Counted from the stretch's first letter, positions 38,402 through 47,017 are shown. The stretch is DNA of 64,000 nt from Sphingomonas sp. TDK1 (GCF_001650735.1 NZ_LXVY01000025.1:119144-183143); one strand, 5' to 3'. Program-made: numbers and translations. Notes: generated by a model not told the origin, from the letters alone.

Positions 38402-38725
38402 ATGAAGCTTCGTACTCTAGCGATCTTGGCCGGCGCCGGCATCACACTCGCCGCCTGCGATAGCAAGGACGACGGCCCCACCCCGCCCGACGCCAATGTG
38501 ACGGAGATCACCGTCCCGGAAACGCCCGCGGAGGTGAACGTCTCGACTCAGGAGCCGGCTGCGGTGGAACCGGCGAACGTCGCGCCCGTGCCGGAAGCGA
38601 CGCCGACCGAGAAGCCGACGCCGTTCAGCGATCGCGAACAGACCGAGTCGGATGCAGCGGCGACGGGCATGACGTCACGTATCGATCGCAGCGCCGACAG
38701 CGAAAATCAGGAAAAGAAGCAGTAA
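38402..38725 (+). CDS. Small lipoprotein, unknown function
   Basis: A 107-residue protein with a lipoprotein signal: the lipobox LAAC places the modified cysteine at residue 19, followed by DSKDD, whose Asp at +2 would favour inner-membrane retention under the classical E. coli rule. The rest is Pro/Glu/Thr/Val-rich and probably disordered. The ATG at 38402 follows AAGGAAA. It is co-directional with and 23 bases after the L,D-transpeptidase gene, so a role near the cell wall is plausible but not shown. Confidence 0.75.
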   Translation: MKLRTLAILAGAGITLAACDSKDDGPTPPDANVTEITVPETPAEVNVSTQEPAAVEPANVAPVPEATPTEKPTPFSDREQTESDAAATGMTSRIDRSADSENQEKKQ

Positions 38726-38734
38726 TTGATGGCA

Positions 38735-38760
38735 GAAGGGCGCGCTTTGCCGCGCCCTTC
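38735..38760. terminator. Hairpin between convergent genes
   Basis: GAAGGGCGCG and CGCGCCCTTC form a perfect ten-pair stem around a CTTTGC loop, nine bases after the lipoprotein stop and two before the stop of the next, convergent gene. No T-run follows on either strand, so it is a likely but imperfect bidirectional terminator. Confidence 0.5.
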
Positions 38761-38762
38761 GT

Positions 38763-39125
38763 TCAATCGCGAACGACCTGACCGATCCGATCAATCACCA
38801 GTGCGAGATGATCCGGCGAATATCCGGCGGCGTGGAAGGCGTTGATCTCACCCTCTGGCAAAGCAGCACCGTTCCGCCACGTGAGCACGGCGATCCGGCG
38901 CAGCGCTTCCAGCTTCGAGTCTGCGAGCCGGGGGCTGGCACGATCGCCACCGAAAAACAGTGCAAGGAATTGCGCCCAGCGGCTGGGGTTGACGAGCGAC
39001 GATAACCGGTCACGGCGCGCGAGGGCCACGACTTGCCACTCCAGTGGCGAGAACGTCGCAGCATCCACCAGTGCCGCCGATGCAGAAGCCTGCCCGCCGA
39101 ACCCTGAAAGATCGAGATACGCCAT
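38763..39125 (-). CDS. Hypothetical protein
   Basis: A 120-residue protein without signal peptide or membrane segment. It opens with a short Gly/Ala/Ser-rich stretch, then a helical region with FSPLEWQVVALARRDRLSSL and ALRRIAVLTWR. I do not recognise a family. The ATG at 39125 follows GCAGGTG; a longer in-frame start (39179) has no ribosome site. A possible promoter lies at 39321-39348, which would give a leader of about 190 bases. Confidence 0.55.
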   Translation of the reverse strand: MAYLDLSGFGGQASASAALVDAATFSPLEWQVVALARRDRLSSLVNPSRWAQFLALFFGGDRASPRLADSKLEALRRIAVLTWRNGAALPEGEINAFHAAGYSPDHLALVIDRIGQVVRD

Positions 39126-39580
39126 CACCTGCACTCCCAATACGCCGCGGATGCAGGCCTCCCCTCGGCAATGCCCCAACAGAGCACAGCCTTGGCCTTT
39201 CCGCCAACCGTTCCACCTTATCCGCTTCGGGTAACCCCGGCCCGATGCGGTACGACCGGTATAGCCCGGCTCCCTGAACGAAGGCTGTCAGGCGACGCCA
39301 ATCGTTTCGGTGACGCGCGTCATGTACGGACGCCCGCCGTAACGTCAAGCTGAAATCGTACTAGGGAGTACTCTTATTCGCCCGGAGGCGATGTCGGAGC
39401 CGACGTGCTGCAAAAATGCCACGCTTGATTGCCCCCCTTTTATCGGATTGCGACGGGCACCTCTCGCCCGCGGAAGACGTGCGCGATGATGCGGAGATGA
39501 ACCTACGCCTACGAGGCGGTTCAGGAAATGGACGTGCAGACTCGACTAGTCGTTCCTCATCGAAACGAAAGGACGGGCTC
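39126..39580. other. 455-base intergenic region
   Basis: No convincing gene is seen. The minus strand carries a possible promoter, TTGACG (39348-39343) with a 16-base spacer to TACATG (39326-39321), pointing towards the gene at 38763-39125. GAGTACTC, an eight-base palindrome, lies around 39367-39374 on the side of the next plus-strand gene. Confidence 0.4.
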
Positions 39581-39859
39581 ATGAAACTGGTTCAATTTTT
39601 CGCTGTCGCCGCTGTTGCTTTCACTGGCGTGGCAAGTGCTCCCGCAGCACAGGCACAGGACTGGCGCTATCGTGACCATCACGAGCGCCGCTGGGACCGT
39701 AATGATCGCTGGGATCGTCATGACCGCTGGGAACGGCATCGTGGCTGGGATCGCGGCCGCCACCATGGCTGGAACCGCGGCTATGGCTATCGTAGCCGGA
39801 CTGTTTGTTGGGACGAGTGGCGCCGCGGCCATCGCATCGAGGTCTGCCGCCGCCGTTGA
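39581..39859 (+). CDS. Small exported Arg/Trp/His/Asp-repeat protein
   Basis: A 92-residue protein with a signal peptide (cleaved after AQAQ near residue 25) and a mature part made almost entirely of short RWDR/HDRW/HRGWDR-type repeats, ending with a two-cysteine tail (TVCWDEW, EVCRRR). Highly charged, aromatic and His-rich exported proteins like this are common in sphingomonads; some resemble the RcnB periplasmic family. Metal or polyanion binding is possible but unproven. The ATG at 39581 follows GAAAGGAC. Confidence 0.65.
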   Translation: MKLVQFFAVAAVAFTGVASAPAAQAQDWRYRDHHERRWDRNDRWDRHDRWERHRGWDRGRHHGWNRGYGYRSRTVCWDEWRRGHRIEVCRRR

Positions 39860-39902
39860 TCGGCCATGAGGCGGAAGCGCCCGCAGGAAGAGGCGGGCGC
39901 TT

Positions 39903-41288
39903 CTACGCCTCTCGCAACGGAAGCATCAGCACGAAGCGCGCGCCCATGCCAGGCGCACTGTCTACCATGAGGTCTCCGCCCATCGCCAGCGCCAGCCGCC
40001 GCGCGATATAGAGACCAAGCCCGCTACCGCCGGGCTCGCTGGGATCGACCCGCCCGAATTTCTCGAAGATGCGCGCCTGATCGGTCTGGGCGATGCCCTT
40101 TCCTTGGTCGGCGACGATCACGCAGCCCATCCCGCCTTCGCTTTCCAGCCGGACCCAAACCACGGCGCCCTGGGGACTATAGCGCACGGCATTGCCGATG
40201 AGGTTGACCAGAATCTGCAAGGCGCGGCGGAATTCGCCGCGGACGCGCAGGACTTCATCGACGGCGGGACGGTCAATCCGGACCGCCGCTTCCGCCGCTC
40301 GCACCGACAACAGGCTGGCCGCTCGTCGCGCAACGTCGGCGATATCGATCGTCTCCGATGCGGTCGCGAAATCCGACCGTTCGATATTCTGCAGATCGAC
40401 CAGATCTTCCACCAGGCCGAGGAGATGACGGCCTGCGCTCGCGATATCTGCGGCATAGCCAGCGTAGTCGCCGCGGATGGGGCCCTCCGCCTGGGTGCCG
40501 ATGGCATCGGCATTGGCGATAATGCGCGCAAGCGGGCTGCGCAGAGCGCGCTCCAGCCGCTTGCCGAACTCGCGGGGGAAGCCGCCCCCGCCCCGGGATT
40601 CCACGACCGACTCCGGCGGATCAACATCCAGCAGCCGCGCCGCGCCGATGAAGCCTGCGAAACGTCCCATCGGATCGATTCGCGGCGTGGCGTCGAGCCG
40701 GACCATCCGCCCGGTGCCGCGCACTTCCGCCCGCTGCCCGTCGAACCGCGCCTGCGCCGACATTGCCGACAGGATCGGCAACTGCCCCGCCCCGGACTGG
40801 GCGAGCGCGAACAACCGGGTCAGCGGCTGACCCAACATTTCGCCAATATCGAACCCATAGCGTTCGGCGGCCTCGGGCGAGAGGAAGGTGAGACGCAGCG
40901 CGCCATCGGTCTCCCACATCCAGTCGCCGGCCGCGCGCAGGAAGTCGCCGTCGCGCCCGGGGTCGCCGGCAGGGCGCCATGCGGGCCGCGACCGCCATCC
41001 ACTGACCTCCAGCCGTACTCCGCCCCGGTCCGGTCCCGCGCGCACCCAGAGATCGAGTTCCTCCTCGCCATCGGCGGCAATCACGCTGCGCGACACCGCG
41101 ATGCCGAGCCGATGGGCAAGCTGCGCGATCGCGGCGATTCCCGGCAGTGCTAGGGGCGCCCCGATCTCCCCGCCCGCACGGTCGTTCAGCGCCCGCAGTC
41201 GCGGCTCGGCATCGATCAGCCGGCCCCCGGCATCGAGCCGTGCGATCGCGAGCGGCACGACGGGATCCAACGACTTTATCGCGCTCAC
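39903..41288 (-). CDS. PAS-containing histidine-kinase-like protein lacking the phospho-accepting histidine
   Basis: A 461-residue soluble protein. Residues about 115-220 look like a PAS domain (WMWETDGALRLTFLS), followed by a dimerisation helix and a HATPase domain. The H-box, normally S-H-E-L-R-T-P-L, reads ERALRSPL, so the phospho-acceptor histidine is Arg247. ATP-binding elements look intact: N-box VNLIGNAVRYS, G1 DQGKG, F-box FEKFG and G2 GGSGLGL. It may therefore be a signalling pseudokinase, comparable in principle to DivL, whose H-box histidine is a tyrosine. GTG start at 41288 overlaps the DUF2336-like stop (GTGA). Last gene of the cluster. Confidence 0.8.
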   Translation of the reverse strand: MSAIKSLDPVVPLAIARLDAGGRLIDAEPRLRALNDRAGGEIGAPLALPGIAAIAQLAHRLGIAVSRSVIAADGEEELDLWVRAGPDRGGVRLEVSGWRSRPAWRPAGDPGRDGDFLRAAGDWMWETDGALRLTFLSPEAAERYGFDIGEMLGQPLTRLFALAQSGAGQLPILSAMSAQARFDGQRAEVRGTGRMVRLDATPRIDPMGRFAGFIGAARLLDVDPPESVVESRGGGGFPREFGKRLERALRSPLARIIANADAIGTQAEGPIRGDYAGYAADIASAGRHLLGLVEDLVDLQNIERSDFATASETIDIADVARRAASLLSVRAAEAAVRIDRPAVDEVLRVRGEFRRALQILVNLIGNAVRYSPQGAVVWVRLESEGGMGCVIVADQGKGIAQTDQARIFEKFGRVDPSEPGGSGLGLYIARRLALAMGGDLMVDSAPGMGARFVLMLPLREA

Positions 41289-42349
41289 CGGCGGCGCCCC
41301 GCCCCTAGAGCAGCGCGCGCCGTGCGATATTCCGGTGCCAGGCGTAGTTGCGCGAGCAGGTCCCGCCCTAACGAAGGATCGACGCGATCAAGCGAGTCGA
41401 TGGCATCGGCCAGCGCGGCAAGGTCCCGGCGCGGATCGGCGTTGCAAAGGGTGAGACAAAGTTCGGCGATGATCTCGCGCGGCACCGCCAGCGTGTGCAG
41501 CAGCAGCAGCAACCGCTCCGCGCCCGCATCGAGCAGCAGCGCGCGAATATCGACCATGTCCACCGCCGCCGCCCTTGCCAGCAAGGCGAGCAGCATCGGG
41601 AGATGGCGGTCGCGCAGCACCTCAACGAGCAGTCGGCCCAGTTCCCGCGGCGTCGGATCGAGCGCTGTCACCAAGCGCATCGCGGCGGCTTCCACTTGGT
41701 CCTCTGCCGCACGCTCGGCATGCGCTATCTCCGCGCGAACGGCGGCGCATAACGCCTCGTCCAGTGCCGTGCCGGCCAGAGTTCCCGCCTGTTCGCGCAT
41801 CGCGGATGCAACCAACCAAAGCAGCCGCGCGTGCAAGGTTAACGGCAGCCGCCAGCGTCCCGCATCAGGACTCCGGGCGCGGCTGTCGGCGAGCTGCAGC
41901 GCCCGGGCGGCTTCCGCGATCGGAGATCCCGGATGATCGGCGAGGCGATTGAGGAAGCTCGGCCGCGACGGCGAGTCGGGCGCGTGATGCGGCAGGCCAG
42001 CGGCTAAATGCTCAAGCTGCACACAGGCAAGCAACTCGGCGATCAGCGCCGGTTCCGCGGCCAAGCCGCCCGCATGCAGCACCGGCATCGTTGGCCCGAT
42101 GCCCGGAAAACCCAGGGGCGCGACGCCGCGCAACAGACTGGCTTCGATCGCGGAGACGATGTGATCGAGAGCGAGAAAAAGCCGGGTGCGCGTACGCTCG
42201 TCCAGACGAACTGCCTCGGGAATGGCGAGATCGCTGGCAGCCGCCTCGCAGAGCGCGCGGGCATGGCTTTCCGCGGCCGCGGCACGCGCTCGCAGATCCT
42301 GTGCGCCGGTGGCGAAGCCATCGCGCGGTTCGGGAGCGCCCTGCGCCAT
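41285..42349 (-). CDS. DUF2336-like helical protein
   Basis: A 354-residue, Ala/Leu/Arg-rich, all-helical protein with no signal peptide or membrane segment. Repeated helical pairs in the second half (ELGRLLVEVLRDRHLPMLLALLA; AAERLLLLLHTLAVPREI-like) resemble DUF2336, an alphaproteobacterial helical-repeat domain of unknown function that is often encoded beside sensor kinases. Assignment to that family is by pattern and should be taken as tentative. The start at 42349 gives a four-base overlap of its stop with the kinase-like gene, so the two proteins are probably made in step and may interact. Confidence 0.6.
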   Translation of the reverse strand: MAQGAPEPRDGFATGAQDLRARAAAAESHARALCEAAASDLAIPEAVRLDERTRTRLFLALDHIVSAIEASLLRGVAPLGFPGIGPTMPVLHAGGLAAEPALIAELLACVQLEHLAAGLPHHAPDSPSRPSFLNRLADHPGSPIAEAARALQLADSRARSPDAGRWRLPLTLHARLLWLVASAMREQAGTLAGTALDEALCAAVRAEIAHAERAAEDQVEAAAMRLVTALDPTPRELGRLLVEVLRDRHLPMLLALLARAAAVDMVDIRALLLDAGAERLLLLLHTLAVPREIIAELCLTLCNADPRRDLAALADAIDSLDRVDPSLGRDLLAQLRLAPEYRTARAALGAGRRR

Positions 42350-42383
42350 GCCCCATGCATAGCGCTTCAGGCTTAATCCAAGC

Positions 42384-43577
42384 CTAAGACTTGCCGCGCA
42401 CCGCCTCGATCGCCGCGGCCAGCGTTCCGAGGGCGTAAAGCGATACTGCCGCCAAGCCCATGGTGCCGTGGGACACGAGCGCGAAGGGCGTGATGACGAG
42501 CAGTTGCGCCGCCGCATTCGCCCACCAGCGTCGACGCGGCACCGGCACCCGCTCTGCCAGCAATTGCGCCACGACGGCGCCGGCCGCGAGAAGAAGCGGT
42601 GTACCGGTCGCAATCGCGCGGAACTCGCGCCATCCCAGCGCCGCGATCATCAGGACGAAGAGGCCGAGGATGGCGAGTTCGATCCGGCGGGCACGCGGCT
42701 CTTCGCCACGCAAGGCCGCATGCGAGGCGGCCGTGGCGAAGCCCAGCGTAGCGAGCAGTGCCACCGCGGCGCCGACCCCTTCCCACCCGGCCAGCACGGT
42801 CAGCAGCGCCGCCACGGAAACCACGCCGCCAAGCGCCAGCGGCGCCCAGTCGGGAATATTGCGCGCCATCATCTGCGGCAGCACGAACCGCGAGGCGCGG
42901 CTGAACACCCAGCGATCCGCCCAGATCGTGCGCCGGTCGCTGAGCGCCGCCAGCACGGCGTCGTTGCGCGCAGCCAGTCCCTCGCCGCTACGCTCCACCG
43001 CATGACCGGCGCGCGCCCAGCCGGGAGCGAGCGGTACCTGCAATGCACCCGATTGGGCCGCCACGCGCAGCAGCGCCGACTGGAAATCGTAATCTTCGGG
43101 CATGGACGCAATGTGCGCGAGATGCCGCGTCTCGATCCGCGCGATGCCCGCCCAGCAATGGCGCATGTCGAGTCGTTCGATCGCCGCCGCTGACTCGGAG
43201 TCGTCGGTCACCAGCAGTGCCGCATGCGGCTCGGCGGCCATCCGCTCCATCACGGGATCGATGGTGACAAGTCCATCGGCCAGCACCAGTACATCGGCAT
43301 CGCGCAGCACCTTCTCGGCCGCTTCCTCGGCAGAGCGGACAATGTCCACCTTCATCCGTCCCCGCCCCGCCCGCTCGATCGCGGCGAGGAATTGTGGGGT
43401 CACCTTGCCGACGGCCACCAGCACCTGATCGGCACCGATGCCGGCGAGCAGGCGGATCTGGTATTCGAGCAGGGTCATGCCGCCGAACGGCAAGCTGGCC
43501 ACCAGCGTGCCGGGGCGATCCTGCGCCTCCTCCACCGCAAAGATCAGCCCGCACAGCGCGCGTTCGGGTGCCACCAT
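42384..43577 (-). CDS. Nucleotidyltransferase-like/membrane fusion protein with degenerate active sites
   Basis: A 397-residue, two-part protein. Residues 1-about 220 resemble sugar-phosphate nucleotidyltransferases (PFGGMTLLEYQIRLLAGIGADQV; VLVLADGLV), but the glycine-rich nucleotide motif GxGxR is missing. From about residue 235 there are five or so membrane helices opening with RNIPDWAPLALGG, which resembles the start of CDP-alcohol phosphatidyltransferases, but their DGxxAR-x8-G-x3-D-x3-D motif is absent where expected (SHAALRGEEPRARR). The layout recalls bifunctional inositol-phosphate enzymes, yet both sites look dead. ATG 43577 follows GGAGGG. It lies 11 bases after the NamZ-like gene. 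Confidence 0.55.
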   Translation of the reverse strand: MVAPERALCGLIFAVEEAQDRPGTLVASLPFGGMTLLEYQIRLLAGIGADQVLVAVGKVTPQFLAAIERAGRGRMKVDIVRSAEEAAEKVLRDADVLVLADGLVTIDPVMERMAAEPHAALLVTDDSESAAAIERLDMRHCWAGIARIETRHLAHIASMPEDYDFQSALLRVAAQSGALQVPLAPGWARAGHAVERSGEGLAARNDAVLAALSDRRTIWADRWVFSRASRFVLPQMMARNIPDWAPLALGGVVSVAALLTVLAGWEGVGAAVALLATLGFATAASHAALRGEEPRARRIELAILGLFVLMIAALGWREFRAIATGTPLLLAAGAVVAQLLAERVPVPRRRWWANAAAQLLVITPFALVSHGTMGLAAVSLYALGTLAAAIEAVRGKS

Positions 43578-43588
43578 CGAGCCCTCCA

Positions 43589-44785
43589 TTAGTAGAGCAG
43601 GTGCGACTGGCGTGCCGCGATCCAGGCCGCTTCGTCGGGTAGGGTCAGCGCGTCGAGATCGGCGGGAGTAGCTACCGGATCGTCAACCCATTCGCGCAGG
43701 CCCGGTCCGCCGTTGATCACGTCGATCGCCAGTTTGTCGAACACATATTCGTACGGGAAGTCGCGCCAGAGAGCATAGTCAGGATACAGCGCGCGAACCG
43801 CCTTGAAGGCGAGCGCCTGAATACGCCAGGGGCGGAAGGCCTGGTGGTCATAGGCAGGTCCCTCGGCGTGGAGGAACACGCCCGAGCAGAGCTGGCCGAT
43901 ATGCTTGTGGAAGGTCGGCTGGAACCACATGTCGCGCAGCGTGCAGCCTGCCAGCCACGCAGGCGCTACGCGCCGCATCTCGGCGATCACCGCGCGCGCG
44001 TCGATGTCGGGCGCTCCGAACAGTTCCAGCGGGCGGGTGGTGCCGCGGCCCTCGGAAAGCGTGGTGCCCTCCAGCATCACCGTGCCTGCGTAAGCACGCG
44101 CCATGTTGACATTGGCGGCGTTGGGGCTGGGATTGATCCAGGGCCGCGCAGTCGGCCAACCGAAGCCGGGCCCGTCCTCCGGCGCCCAGCCCTGCATCGC
44201 CACGACACGATAGTCCAGGTCCAGGCCATAGTGCGCGATGAACCAGTGGCCGAGCTCGCCCAGCGTCATGCCATGGCGCATCGGCATCGGCCCTGCGCCG
44301 ACAAAACTTTCCCAGCCTGCGCGGAGCGTGAGCCCCTCGACCGGACGGCCGGCCGGATTGGGACGATCGAGTACCCAAACCGCCTTGCCGTGTTTCGCCG
44401 CAGCCTCGAGCACGTAGAGCAGCGTGGTGACAAAGGTGTAGATGCGGCAGCCGACATCCTGGAGATCGACCAGCATCACGTCGAACATATCCATCGACGC
44501 ATCGGTCGGGCGGCGAACCTCGCCATAAAGGCTGAAGACCGGCACGCCGTACTGCGGATCGGTAAAGTCGGGCGACTCCATCATATTGTCCTGCAGGTCA
44601 CCACGCACGCCGTGCTGCGGGCCGAACACCGCCGAAATGGAGACACCCGCCGCGACCAGCGCATCAAGGCTGTGCGTGAGGTCCACCGTGACCGACGCAG
44701 GATGGGCGAGCAACGCCACGCGCTTGCCCTGCAGGGGCGCACGCAGACCGGGTTCGGCGAGGAGACGATCGATTCCGAAGAGCAT
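43589..44785 (-). CDS. namZ: Exo-beta-N-acetylmuramidase NamZ-type (DUF1343)
   Basis: A 398-residue protein of the DUF1343 family, whose characterised member NamZ removes terminal N-acetylmuramic acid from peptidoglycan fragments. Family motifs include LAHPASVT, FGPQHGVRGDLQDNM, VFSLYGEVRRPT, LVDLQDVGCRIYTFVTTL, LDRPNPAGR, NPSPNAANVNMARAYAGTVMLEGTTLSEGRGTT (read here as two adjoining motifs) and WFQPTFHKH. No signal peptide is seen from the ATG at 44785, so it may act in the cytoplasm on imported muropeptides. The start is one base after the DOMON-like stop, and the next gene follows after 11 bases: a tight operon. Confidence 0.85.
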   Translation of the reverse strand: MLFGIDRLLAEPGLRAPLQGKRVALLAHPASVTVDLTHSLDALVAAGVSISAVFGPQHGVRGDLQDNMMESPDFTDPQYGVPVFSLYGEVRRPTDASMDMFDVMLVDLQDVGCRIYTFVTTLLYVLEAAAKHGKAVWVLDRPNPAGRPVEGLTLRAGWESFVGAGPMPMRHGMTLGELGHWFIAHYGLDLDYRVVAMQGWAPEDGPGFGWPTARPWINPSPNAANVNMARAYAGTVMLEGTTLSEGRGTTRPLELFGAPDIDARAVIAEMRRVAPAWLAGCTLRDMWFQPTFHKHIGQLCSGVFLHAEGPAYDHQAFRPWRIQALAFKAVRALYPDYALWRDFPYEYVFDKLAIDVINGGPGLREWVDDPVATPADLDALTLPDEAAWIAARQSHLLY

Positions 44786-44786
44786 T

Positions 44787-45311
44787 TCAGTCTGCTGGCG
44801 GCAGTTGCACCACAAAGCAATCGGGATCGTGGAAATCGGGTGCATCTCCCGCATGGCGCAGCGCCCAATAGGACTTGGTGCCGCTCCTTTCCTCGATCAC
44901 CGCAGTGATGCCGAGGCGGAGCGAACCGGTACCGACATCCGGCAGGTGGACGGAGACGAGCGTCGCATCGTCGCCCTCGCAAACCTCTATTCGCGGCTGC
45001 GTGACCATCGGAAGCGTCGCCATTCCCGTCCGCCGCGCCCCGAACGCATAGGCCGCCCATGCACCGGACGGCGAGAAATTATACTCGCGATACGCCTCGC
45101 CTGCGTCCCCGACGAAGAGCTCCATGCAGGTCGTGCGCCACAGCCCGTCGGTGCGCTCCTGTCCCGCGCCCGGAGCGAGCAGCAGCGCGCCCGGCGCAGC
45201 TGCGATGGTGTAGCGCAGGTCCAGCGCGGCACCGGTGCGCCGCAGGGTGCAGGCCACGGACACGATGGAGCGCGGCGGCGTTGTCGGGTGAGGCAGCAAG
45301 ATACAGTCCAT
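44787..45311 (-). CDS. DOMON-like domain protein
   Basis: A 174-residue, beta-rich soluble protein. The segments SVACTLRRTGAALDLRYTI, LWRTTCMELFVGDAGEAYREYNFSPSGAWAAYAF and FHDPDCFVV match the DOMON-like/carbohydrate-binding-type sandwich proteins annotated in sphingomonads. Ligand is unknown; haem or sugar binding is typical of the wider fold. The start at 45311 is the first ATG after non-conserved sequence. The stop is one base from the NamZ-type start, so the two are translationally coupled. Confidence 0.7.
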   Translation of the reverse strand: MDCILLPHPTTPPRSIVSVACTLRRTGAALDLRYTIAAAPGALLLAPGAGQERTDGLWRTTCMELFVGDAGEAYREYNFSPSGAWAAYAFGARRTGMATLPMVTQPRIEVCEGDDATLVSVHLPDVGTGSLRLGITAVIEERSGTKSYWALRHAGDAPDFHDPDCFVVQLPPAD

Positions 45312-45342
45312 GGCCCAGCCTAGCGCGGGAACGCCGCCGGTG

Positions 45343-46131
45343 TCAGCCGCCTCGCTTGGGAACCGCCGGGACGGCAGCGGTGGTCGGGCGGCCGAGGTTA
45401 TATCGCACGTCCCACGACTCCGCTGGATCGGACGCGGTAACCATCCCTTCCGGAACACCTCGCGTCGGGCCGGCGCCGTGCTTGCCACACCCGTCCTGCT
45501 GGCAGGTCCACACCTCGCCGCCATCACCGACCGCGTTGATTGTCACCGTCTGGTCGCGGGGCAACAGGGATGCGGCGGGCACGATGTCGAACCCTTCGCG
45601 CTTCTGCCGCATCGCATGCAGGTTCCCGACCAGCACGAGCACCAGCCCATGCGGGGAAGTCCTTGCGCGCTGCCACGCCTGCGCCATCCCGGCATCCCGG
45701 CTCTTGGCGTCGGTGACGTCGGCCACGTCGGAGGCGACCACGCCCTGGATCCGGCCCGCCTGCTTCAGCCGGCGCAGTTGCTCGAACAGCCGCAGAAATG
45801 CGACACTGCTGCGGCCATCCTGAAAATCGCGATGCCAGAACGGCATGGCGAACAGTGCCGTGCGGGCCGCCGCAGAACCATCCGACCGCAGCCAGGCATC
45901 GATCACGGGCTGGGTATCCGCATCATATTCCAATGCCACGGTAATCGGCCGCCCGCTCTCCCCTGCAAGGCAGGCAAGGTTCGCTAGCGCATCCGGCGTC
46001 TCGTTGGTCCCATGGACTTCGCCGACAACGACAAACCGGGTAGACGGCGCCCAAAGGCGATCGGCGCCGGGCACCGGATGGCAATCAACCGCACCGAGAA
46101 AGAGGAACGGCAGCAGAAGTGACGTCATCAT
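45343..46131 (-). CDS. Exported ChaN/TraB/EreA-like protein
   Basis: A 262-residue protein with a signal peptide (MMTSLLLPFLFLGAVD). The mature part shows VVGEVHGTNETP near residue 35, ALEYD near residue 67 and a GNLHA motif near residue 167, the histidine/glutamate pattern shared by ChaN-like haem-binding proteins, TraB/TIKI proteases and erythromycin-esterase-type enzymes. Which branch it belongs to cannot be decided by eye. Two tandem ATGs (46131, 46128) are possible starts. It lies 31 bases upstream of the DOMON-like gene and probably heads the six-gene cluster. Confidence 0.6.
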   Translation of the reverse strand: MMTSLLLPFLFLGAVDCHPVPGADRLWAPSTRFVVVGEVHGTNETPDALANLACLAGESGRPITVALEYDADTQPVIDAWLRSDGSAAARTALFAMPFWHRDFQDGRSSVAFLRLFEQLRRLKQAGRIQGVVASDVADVTDAKSRDAGMAQAWQRARTSPHGLVLVLVGNLHAMRQKREGFDIVPAASLLPRDQTVTINAVGDGGEVWTCQQDGCGKHGAGPTRGVPEGMVTASDPAESWDVRYNLGRPTTAAVPAVPKRGG

Positions 46132-46250
46132 ATAGCGTAGCCCCCCGGCAGCATGCCGAAGCTATGCCTTTTATACGGTGCCGGCAACGCACGTATCGCA
46201 GTTCGCTTTGCGCCATGGTAGCGCAACGAAACCTTCCTAAAGCGACTGCC

Positions 46251-46967
46251 ATGAAGTTCCTCCACACCTTCCATCTGATGCCCTATCTGGATACGCTGTT
46301 CAGCTACGTGCTGGCGCTGATCCTGGGCGCGGCGATCGGTGCGGAGCGGCAGTTCCGCCAGCGGACCGCAGGCCTGCGCACCAACGCGCTGGTAGCGCTG
46401 GGCTCCGCCGCGTTCGTTGACCTGGCCCAGCGTATCGCCGGCGATCTGGAGGCGGTGCGGGTAATCTCCTATGTCGTCTCGGGCATCGGCTTCCTCGGCG
46501 CGGGCGTGATCATGAAGGAGGGGATGAACGTCCGCGGGCTCAACACCGCTGCGACCTTGTGGTGCTCAGCGGCGGTGGGGGCGTGCGCGGGCAGCGACAT
46601 GGCAGCAGAGGCGGCTACGCTGGCGGTGTTCGTCATCGCGGGCAACACGCTGCTGCGGCCGGTGGTGAATGCGATCAACCGCGTGCCGCTCGCCGGCGGA
46701 CAGGTGGAAGCGCATTATTTCGTCACGCTCACCACGGTGCCGGCCGAAGTCGATCGATTGCGGGACCTGCTCGCCGATCATCTGGAGCTGATGCGCTATC
46801 CCGTCGCCGAAATCGAGACGATCGAGCGGCCTGACGAGCGCATCGAACTGCGCGCCCGGCTCGTGTCGACCGCCGCGCTCGATGCCGAACTGGACAGCAT
46901 CATCGCGCATCTCGCCAAGCGTCACGACGTGCAGCATGCCAGCTGGGAACTGCAGACGCAGGACTGA
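46251..46967 (+). CDS. MgtC/SapB-family membrane protein
   Basis: A 238-residue protein of the MgtC/SapB family, linked to growth in low magnesium, ATP synthase inhibition and acid or intracellular survival. Four to five membrane helices carry the family signatures [26 protein letters not shown] and [14 protein letters not shown]; a soluble C-terminal ACT-like region (residues 150-238) follows. The ATG at 46251 begins just before the first helix; a longer frame upstream lacks a ribosome site. The 119-base gap to the divergent ChaN-like gene shows no clear riboswitch. Confidence 0.88.
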   Translation: MKFLHTFHLMPYLDTLFSYVLALILGAAIGAERQFRQRTAGLRTNALVALGSAAFVDLAQRIAGDLEAVRVISYVVSGIGFLGAGVIMKEGMNVRGLNTAATLWCSAAVGACAGSDMAAEAATLAVFVIAGNTLLRPVVNAINRVPLAGGQVEAHYFVTLTTVPAEVDRLRDLLADHLELMRYPVAEIETIERPDERIELRARLVSTAALDAELDSIIAHLAKRHDVQHASWELQTQD

Positions 46968-47017
46968 ACGGCCCGGGGATGACGCGGGCGCGCGCATTGG
47001 CTATGCGCGCTCGCATC

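Noticed and set aside
46132..46250. Possible magnesium riboswitch before the MgtC-family gene
   Set aside because: The 119-base gap shows no M-box or other recognisable conserved element, and it is short for one.
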